The notes below the pieces were generated by a model. It saw only the letters and a list, made by a program, of their open reading frames with translations, did not search any database and had not been told where the DNA came from. The position numbers and the translations under genes were made by a program. Source: Fremontodendron californicum (lineage: Eukaryota > Streptophyta > Magnoliopsida > Malvales > Malvaceae). From it: a DNA stretch of 64,000 nucleotides. Positions 58,284-64,000 of this stretch are shown here, one piece after another; the first letter of the stretch is position 1, and the number at the start of each line of letters is the position of its first letter. The stretch is from positions 19,222,501 to 19,286,500 of the forward strand of contig JAULJL010000027.1 in assembly GCA_030761205.1 (NCBI GenBank), given 5' to 3'.

Positions 58284-59073
58284 TATTGTTTATAATTCAA
58301 GTTGCTTGTTTAAGTGCCAAAAGGCAAATATATTAGTGAATGAGAGTTGGATAAAGACTATAAAATTGAAGCTATGACTTGCACTTTTCTTTGTTTACTT
58401 ATTAAATAAAAAAATATGATAAATTTGTAATCTTCTAATTTGCTATGTTAAGAGGAAACAAATATAATTAATTGGTTTCATGATGTAATAAAAAAAATTA
58501 TGTTCTGCATTTACACATGTTTTAGTTTTAAGTAGTAGGTATTAAGTTGGAATGAAAATTATGAACTTGAAAAAAAAAAAATTTAAAAATATATTGTCTC
58601 ACAAACTCATACTTCTAAATGCCTGTGTTCTCTCCAAATCTGAAAATATTTTATTTTAATTAATCACAATATATAATACCCTTAATTACTATTTTAAGTT
58701 GTTCATTCTGTTTATTTTTGTGTTGTTGATATTGGAATTAGAATTGTTAGGTTCAAAAGAGCTGTCGGAAATAAGACGAGTTGGATTTGTTGATTATAAA
58801 AAGAGTTAAAGGGGCGTTGGAATTAAAACTTGGAAACATGTTTCGATGCTTTAGTCAGTTTAGATTATGAGAAATAATCGAGTTCGACAAAGAGAAAAAA
58901 CAAAGATTTAATGCATAAATGAATGTTTCAGTCTGAATATGCAAAAATTATGTTTTGCTTATCATTTTATACCTGAATTTATCTAATCGACATGTATAAA
59001 ACAATGTTATATGAAGGGGTGGTGACATGTGTATGTCATGTGTTCGTCTAAATAATAGTAGATATAACATGTG
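58284..59073. other. Intergenic DNA, nothing recognised
   Basis: AT-rich sequence without repeats or open frames of note. Confidence 0.5.
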
Positions 59074-61054
59074 GAGTTAATATCACCAATGGTTCTCAAA
59101 CTTCAAAACGTATCAATCAGATCTTTGATCTTATAGTTTTGTATCAATGTGATCCTTCTGTTAGTAAAACCATTAGAATATGCGTTAAATGACAGATAAC
59201 ATGTGACATGTAAATTACAAAAATGGCATCCTGCTGATGTGATCATTCTTTTAGTCTTTTTTCTTTATTCCTTTATTCTTTTTCAAATTTTATATTTTCT
59301 TTTCTCTTTTTTTTATAAATAAATACAAAAAATAAAGATAATTTAAATTAATTTTTAAAAAATATAATTAATTTATAAACATATGAAATATTTAGTTAAA
59401 TTAATTTTATAAAAACGTAACATAAAATATTTTATATTTTATTTATTCTTTATTATATTTTTCTTTTTTTCTCCTCTTTATAAATAAAAATAAATAAATA
59501 ATAATATATTATAATTTAAACTAATTTTATAAAAAATAATAATTTATAATAATATAAAATATTTATTTACATTAATATTATAAAAATATTTAAAGTTTTT
59601 TTATTTTTTTCTCTTTTTCTCCTTTTCCCTTTTTCTTTATAAATATATAAAAATTAAATTAAATTTTCAAAAAATATAATTTATAGAAATATAATCTATT
59701 TATTTACACTAATTTTATAATAAAAATAATTTTTTTCCTTTTTCTTATTTCTTTTTCTAAATAAAAATTTTTTTATAAAATAAAATTAATTAATTAATTA
59801 ATTTATAAATATAAATATAAATATAAATATTTATTTACATTCATTTAATTAAAATTTTATATTTTTTATTTCGACTCCAATGCTAAATTCGAGGCGGCAA
59901 CTACCTTGACCGAATCTACCATAAAGCACCAAATCGGACCCTCCTCGATCTAGCACGAAGGATCAAATTTGGCCTCTTGCAATGCCTATCGAGCTTTATG
60001 CATGGCAGTATGATCCTTCGCAAGGTCGGACTGACAATGAGGATTCAAATTTTTCTTTTTCGATCGACGAGAGTTAGGTAGATAAAATAAAAAGAAAAAT
60101 AAAATATATTTACAAAAAATAAATATTTATATTTGATATATTATTTAATCTTTTACAAAATTAATTTATTTATAAAAGGAAAGAAAGAAGAAAGAAGAAA
60201 AAAGTAAAATAACTTTTTTAATTAATTAAAATAAATATATTATTTTTTATAAATTATTTAATTATTGCAAAATAATTAATTTTTATTTAATTATTTATAA
60301 CAATAAATAAAAAAGAAAAGAATTTATTTTTATAAATTGATGTAAATATATATTTTTAATATTTTTTATAAATTATTTACTTTGTTAAATTTAAATTATA
60401 TTATAAATTACTATTATTTTTCTTTGTATTTATTTATTAACAAGAAAAAAGGGAAAAGAAAAAAGAGAAAAAAGTAAAAACAAACTTAAAATTATTTTTA
60501 TAAAATTAATGTAAATAAATATTTTATATTTTTAATAAATTATTTAATATTTATAAAATTAATTTAATTTAATATAATGTAATATAAATTATTATTTATG
60601 TTTTAGTTTATTTATAGAATATATAAGATGAAAAAGAAAAAGGAAAGAAAAAAAAGTTAAAAATAGTTTTTATAAAATTAAATTAAATAAATATTTTATA
60701 TGTTTATAAATTAATTATAAAAAAATAATTTAAATTATAATATAAATTATTTTTTATTTTTTGTATTTATTTATAAAAATAGAAAAAATATAGAAAATTT
60801 GAAAAAGAAAAGGAATAAAGAATAAAGGAATAAGGAAGAAAAACAAAAGACAAAAAGAAAACCACAGATTACATTTTTGTAATTAACACGTCATATGTCA
60901 TCTGTCATTTAACGTTTACTCTAACAGTTTTACTAACGGAATGATCACATTGATACAAAACTATAAGATCGAGGATCTGATTGATATGTTTTGAAGTTTG
61001 GAGACCAATATAAAATATTTCTTAGAATTTGAGGATCATTAATGCTATTAACTC
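59074..61054. mobile_element. Long-TIR element of about 2 kb, MULE-like or fold-back
   Basis: Left arm 59074-59260 and right arm 60860-61054 are inverted copies sharing CTCAAACTTCAAAAC-, TTATAGTTTTGTATCAATGT-, GTTAAATGACAGAT- and ACATGTGACATG-like blocks. The ends read GAGTTAATA on both strands. The right arm is about 30 bases longer near its tip. Between the arms lie AT-rich stretches with many ATTTATTTACATTAATTTTA words in both directions, and an ordinary-composition island at 59870-60080. No transposase and no clear target duplication. Long TIRs favour a Mutator-like origin. Confidence 0.75.
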
Positions 61055-61139
61055 GTTAATCTAGTACCTCGACTTAACACCCTCAAATGACATGGTTGAC
61101 ATAACTATCATACAATAATATGATGACATGTGACATTTT

Positions 61140-61870
61140 GATGCCACTTCATCTTGTCATATAATCATTTAATTTCTTATTTTTTTATAAAAAAAGAAAA
61201 ATTGAAAAGTAAAATTTGAAAATTAAAAAACAAAAAAATTTTAATTATTTTTTAAAATTAAAATATGGAAACCTTTTAAACAAATTTTAAAAACATAAAA
61301 AAATAAAATCTAAATTTTTTTAAGAAAATAAAAAAGAAAATAATTTTTAGAAAAAGTTAAACTTTGATTTTAAAAACAAATAATAATATTTTAAAAAATA
61401 AAATCTGAAAAAAATAATAATAATAATAATAAAGAAAGAACGAAAGGAATCGAGAGAAAAAGGAGAAGGAGAAGATGGAAGGAATAGGCGGCATTGGAAG
61501 GAGAAGATGGATCAATGTTGATCTGGTCAAAACAAGCTCAATCGACATCTATTCATTTGATCCTAGGCCGATCGACCGGTGCAGCCCAATCCCCTTTCTT
61601 CCTTCCCCTCTCTCTCTCTCTAAATTCTTTTCTCTCTTTCATTTTCTTTAATTTTTTCTATTTCTTTTTTAAATTTTTTTAAAAAATATTGGTTTTGTTT
61701 TGTTTTTAAAATTTTATTTTTAAAAAAATATAGGTTTTATTTGTTTAATAAAAAAAATTAAATTCTTTAAAAAAATTATAGATTTAACTTTTAAAAAATA
61801 ATTTTTTTTTATTTTTTAAAATATTCACAAATTTAACAATATAAACAGATAAAATAATAATATAAATATC
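61140..61870. repeat. Fold-back-like region with purine and pyrimidine arms
   Basis: An A-rich arm (61180-61430) with a GAAAAAGGAGAAGGAGAAGA stretch is followed by a mixed-composition centre (61480-61600), then a CCTTTCTTCCTTCCCCTCTC stretch and a T-rich arm (61620-61830). The arms are roughly inverted copies. The centre is ordinary-composition DNA. Confidence 0.5.
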
Positions 61871-62560
61871 ACATTATACAAATTTTTAAATAAAAGTATC
61901 GCATTTAAAATATTCATATAATACATGCTACTAGGCTAGTAGCAGATAGCAGTTAAAGACAAAGAAAGTAGCGGCGAACAGTGAAAACTTTTCCGTGACA
62001 TTATTTATGCCACGCGTTTTCCGCATCCAGACAAAGACTCAAACAACGTTCCTCACCTTTCGTAAGCTAAATTATATTAAATATTTTGACGAAAACTTCT
62101 TTTTACTACAATTAATTAATTATTATATAAAATAATATAAAAATCTATCATTTTTAAGTATGATTTTGTATAAAATTTTGATGAATTTTACATAATTTTA
62201 AACTGTGATCGGTTAATTATAGTGTAGAATATATTTTTTATAATAAAATTTTTGATTGATTTAATATATGAAACAAGTAACATCAATTTCATTAAAAATT
62301 TATTTAAAATTTCTTTTAACAATAAAATTAAAATGATTTATATCTTTTATTTATTTTTATAAAAATAGATTAAAAAACTACTCACCTCTTAAAAGAATAC
62401 TTTACTTTACACAATAATTTTTTTATATATAAAAAAAAAAAAAAAAAACACACACAAAATTGTTTTTAAAACACTCGTATAATAAATAAATAACCAAAAA
62501 ACCACTTTTCTTTTTATTACATTTTTTTTCTTTTCTTTTAGGTATGTCAAATCCTGGTAC
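61871..62560. other. Upstream region of the intact gene
   Basis: AT-rich DNA with a poly-A run at 62431-62448. CCACGCGTTTTCCGCATCCA near 62011 is less AT-rich than its surroundings. No other gene was seen. Confidence 0.45.
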
Positions 62561-62561
62561 G

Positions 62562-62570
62562 TATATATGG
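62562..62570 (+). promoter_or_regulatory. Possible TATA box of the intact gene
   Basis: TATATATGG lies 54 bases before the ATG at 62616, which would give a leader of about 20-25 bases. Confidence 0.4.
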
Positions 62571-62615
62571 CAAATGGCAGAATGTCACTCAAACTCATAG
62601 AAACTATAATCAGCT

Positions 62616-63074
62616 ATGATCCACACAATAAGAAATGCTGCTGCGATGACGGCATATCTACCGTTGATCATCACCATCATCATCATTCTCATTCGGGAAT
62701 CAAGGGCCAGGGAGCTACGCCCCTCAGATCACGGTCTGGAGTACCAGAGCCTTCCTCCGACGGGGCTCAAGTCACCGCAGATGAGGTCCTTCTTCGGAGC
62801 AACGTCCAAGTCTTCTTCCTCTACCTCATCATCGACGCCGTCTACTGTGGCGTTGCCGAAGGCCATGAATTCCAACGACACCTCGTGGTGGGGTGCGGGC
62901 AGTAACCGGCGGAGGAGTGATCACGTGAGGCACGTGCTGCTGTTGGGGAGCTTAGTTTGCGGCGTCACAGGTGTGGCATTGTTGGCTGCTTCTGCTTTTA
63001 TTTATGTTATTAAAATTAGATCTTCCACCAATTCCCCTAATACCAACAATAGTTTAGTCCCAATTAGCAACTAA
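62616..63074 (+). CDS. Small secretory-pathway membrane protein, plant-specific, function unknown
   Basis: Single uninterrupted frame of 152 codons. Residues 1-35 hold a hydrophobic signal or anchor (TAYLPLIITIIIILI, preceded by a basic residue). Residues 35-60 contain the conserved-looking DHGLEYQSLPPTGLKSPQMR, then a Ser-rich linker (SKSSSSTSSSTPSTV), a DTSWWGAGSNRRRSDHVRHV motif, and a membrane helix near residues 110-132 (LLLGSLVCGVTGVALLAASA). The tail is short and polar (NSPNTNNSLVPISN). This layout resembles small plant proteins of unknown function, possibly of the plasma membrane. The start could also be Met 11 (62646), which sits nearer the hydrophobic segment. GC content rises here compared with the flanks. 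It is the only gene in the window that looks intact. Confidence 0.75.
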   Translation: MIHTIRNAAAMTAYLPLIITIIIILIRESRARELRPSDHGLEYQSLPPTGLKSPQMRSFFGATSKSSSSTSSSTPSTVALPKAMNSNDTSWWGAGSNRRRSDHVRHVLLLGSLVCGVTGVALLAASAFIYVIKIRSSTNSPNTNNSLVPISN

Positions 63075-64000
63075 TTTTGGGTTTATTGGGAAATTGAATA
63101 ATAGTTAGAAAGATTTGCTAATTGTTAAAGAACCTTAATTAATTTGCTTATATTTCAACAATTAGGGGTAAGTAAGTTATTGTCTTCTGTTATTCTCTTT
63201 TTCTTTTCTATAAAATACATATATTGCTTAGCGAGCTGAAGGGAAATGATTGGAACAAGTTCTGCAATGATATGAGATGATAGATACTGAAGATATTGCT
63301 CTGGTACTCATCTTTAAATATATTTCGGATATAAGTATTAAATATTAATACTTTTAAAAAATGAAAAATTGAGTAATATAGCATAATATAAGAGGTGTTT
63401 AATGGTCAGTTGCGTTTGGATTGGGTCATCTCGGGTCGAAAAAAATTCATGTTATTTTTAAGTTTGAATCATTTTAAATTTAAGTTATTTCAGATTTGAG
63501 TTATCTTGAATTCAAGTCATTTTAAATTGAAATATTCGATTTGCATTCAAATTATTTGAGTTCAGATGATCTCAGTTTCAACTTCAAGTCATTGACTTTA
63601 AAATAAAACAATTGGATCTTGAATTACTTGTTTAGATAAATTAGATTTTATCAATTGTAATTAAGTTGTTTAAAAGTATACATGTTCAAGAGTTAAACTA
63701 TATGCTTGATTTAACAAATCTGGTTTGATCTATGAACAGATTTATTTAAAAGTGCATTTCATTGATTTAAAGCATATTTTTCAATTTTAATTCTTGATAT
63801 CATACAAAATGTTACATATAATATATAATTGTAAAAAATAAATAAAAAATAAAAAATTATTTATGATGTATAATTATATAAATTGAATTTAGTTATAATA
63901 ATATAAAAAATTCAATTATTTCTACTCATAATTAAAAAGATAATCTCCAATAGTTTATAATATATATATATATATATATATGTAAAGAGATTTTAAAAAG
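63075..64000. other. 3' flank of the intact gene and AT-rich DNA
   Basis: It includes the likely 3' UTR. At 63410-63600 there are diverged, irregular repeats of words like GAGTTATCTTGAATTCAAGT. An AT dinucleotide run occurs at 63960-63981. Confidence 0.55.

Noticed and set aside
62567..62905. Overlapping 112-codon frame with a run of His residues
   Set aside because: It is in a different frame from the 152-codon gene, whose protein shows a signal segment and membrane helix; the His run comes from CATCACCATCATCATC in the other frame.
1..64000. tRNA, rRNA or small nuclear RNA genes
   Set aside because: No sequence with the expected conserved boxes was seen; matches to tRNA ends are the primer sites of retroelements.

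Overview
The window is nuclear DNA of a flowering plant, almost certainly a eudicot and probably one with a large, repeat-rich genome. The evidence is AT-rich intergenic DNA, spliced exons with GT/AG borders, plant-type LTR retrotransposons (Tat/Ogre, Athila-like and Reina lineages of Ty3/gypsy), plant Helitrons and hAT-type MITEs, and fragments of plant genes (HMG-CoA reductase, chloroplast ERA GTPase, PDI-like 2, macro-domain protein, PTB-like RNA-binding protein). The species cannot be named from the sequence. Most of the window is transposon DNA; only one gene looks intact (62616-63074).

Layout. 1-4607: the 3' end of a + strand Tat/Ogre element (integrase tail, 3' hairpins, minisatellite, polypurine tract, 2.4 kb LTR). 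It sits inside the gag gene of a second, reversed Ogre-type element (4608 to about 11.3 kb or beyond: gag, ORF1, leader, primer site, LTR). 13.0-16.1 kb: a complete small Helitron, a hAT MITE with an 8-bp target duplication, and an HMG-CoA reductase pseudogene carrying another MITE. 16260-35908: a 19.6 kb non-autonomous LTR element inserted in an intron of that pseudogene. Its two LTRs of about 5.8 kb each carry the same intronless chimera of fragments from four host transcripts. Its interior lacks pol and is mostly minisatellite arrays.

35.9-54.3 kb: a possible Helitron, a degenerate repeat zone, then a small membrane-protein gene (39221-54313) split by a Reina element (39476-54089). The Reina element is split by a reversed solo LTR related to the 19.6 kb family (42660-52059), and that LTR is split by a gag-only Athila-like fragment (about 45240-49679). 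This is insertion nested three deep, with target duplications visible at the first two levels. 54.3-62.5 kb: four well-preserved exons of a PTB-like gene on the minus strand, then AT-rich DNA with a MITE, a Helitron 3' end, a 2 kb long-TIR element and a fold-back region. 62.6-63.1 kb: an intact gene for a small secretory/membrane protein.

The most notable signals are non-coding. They are RNA hairpins kept by compensatory change in different Tat/Ogre copies, a primer-binding-site look-alike inside every LTR of this group, a leader conserved between distant elements, modular LTRs that share only their 3' halves, and an LTR that has absorbed a four-gene cDNA chimera.
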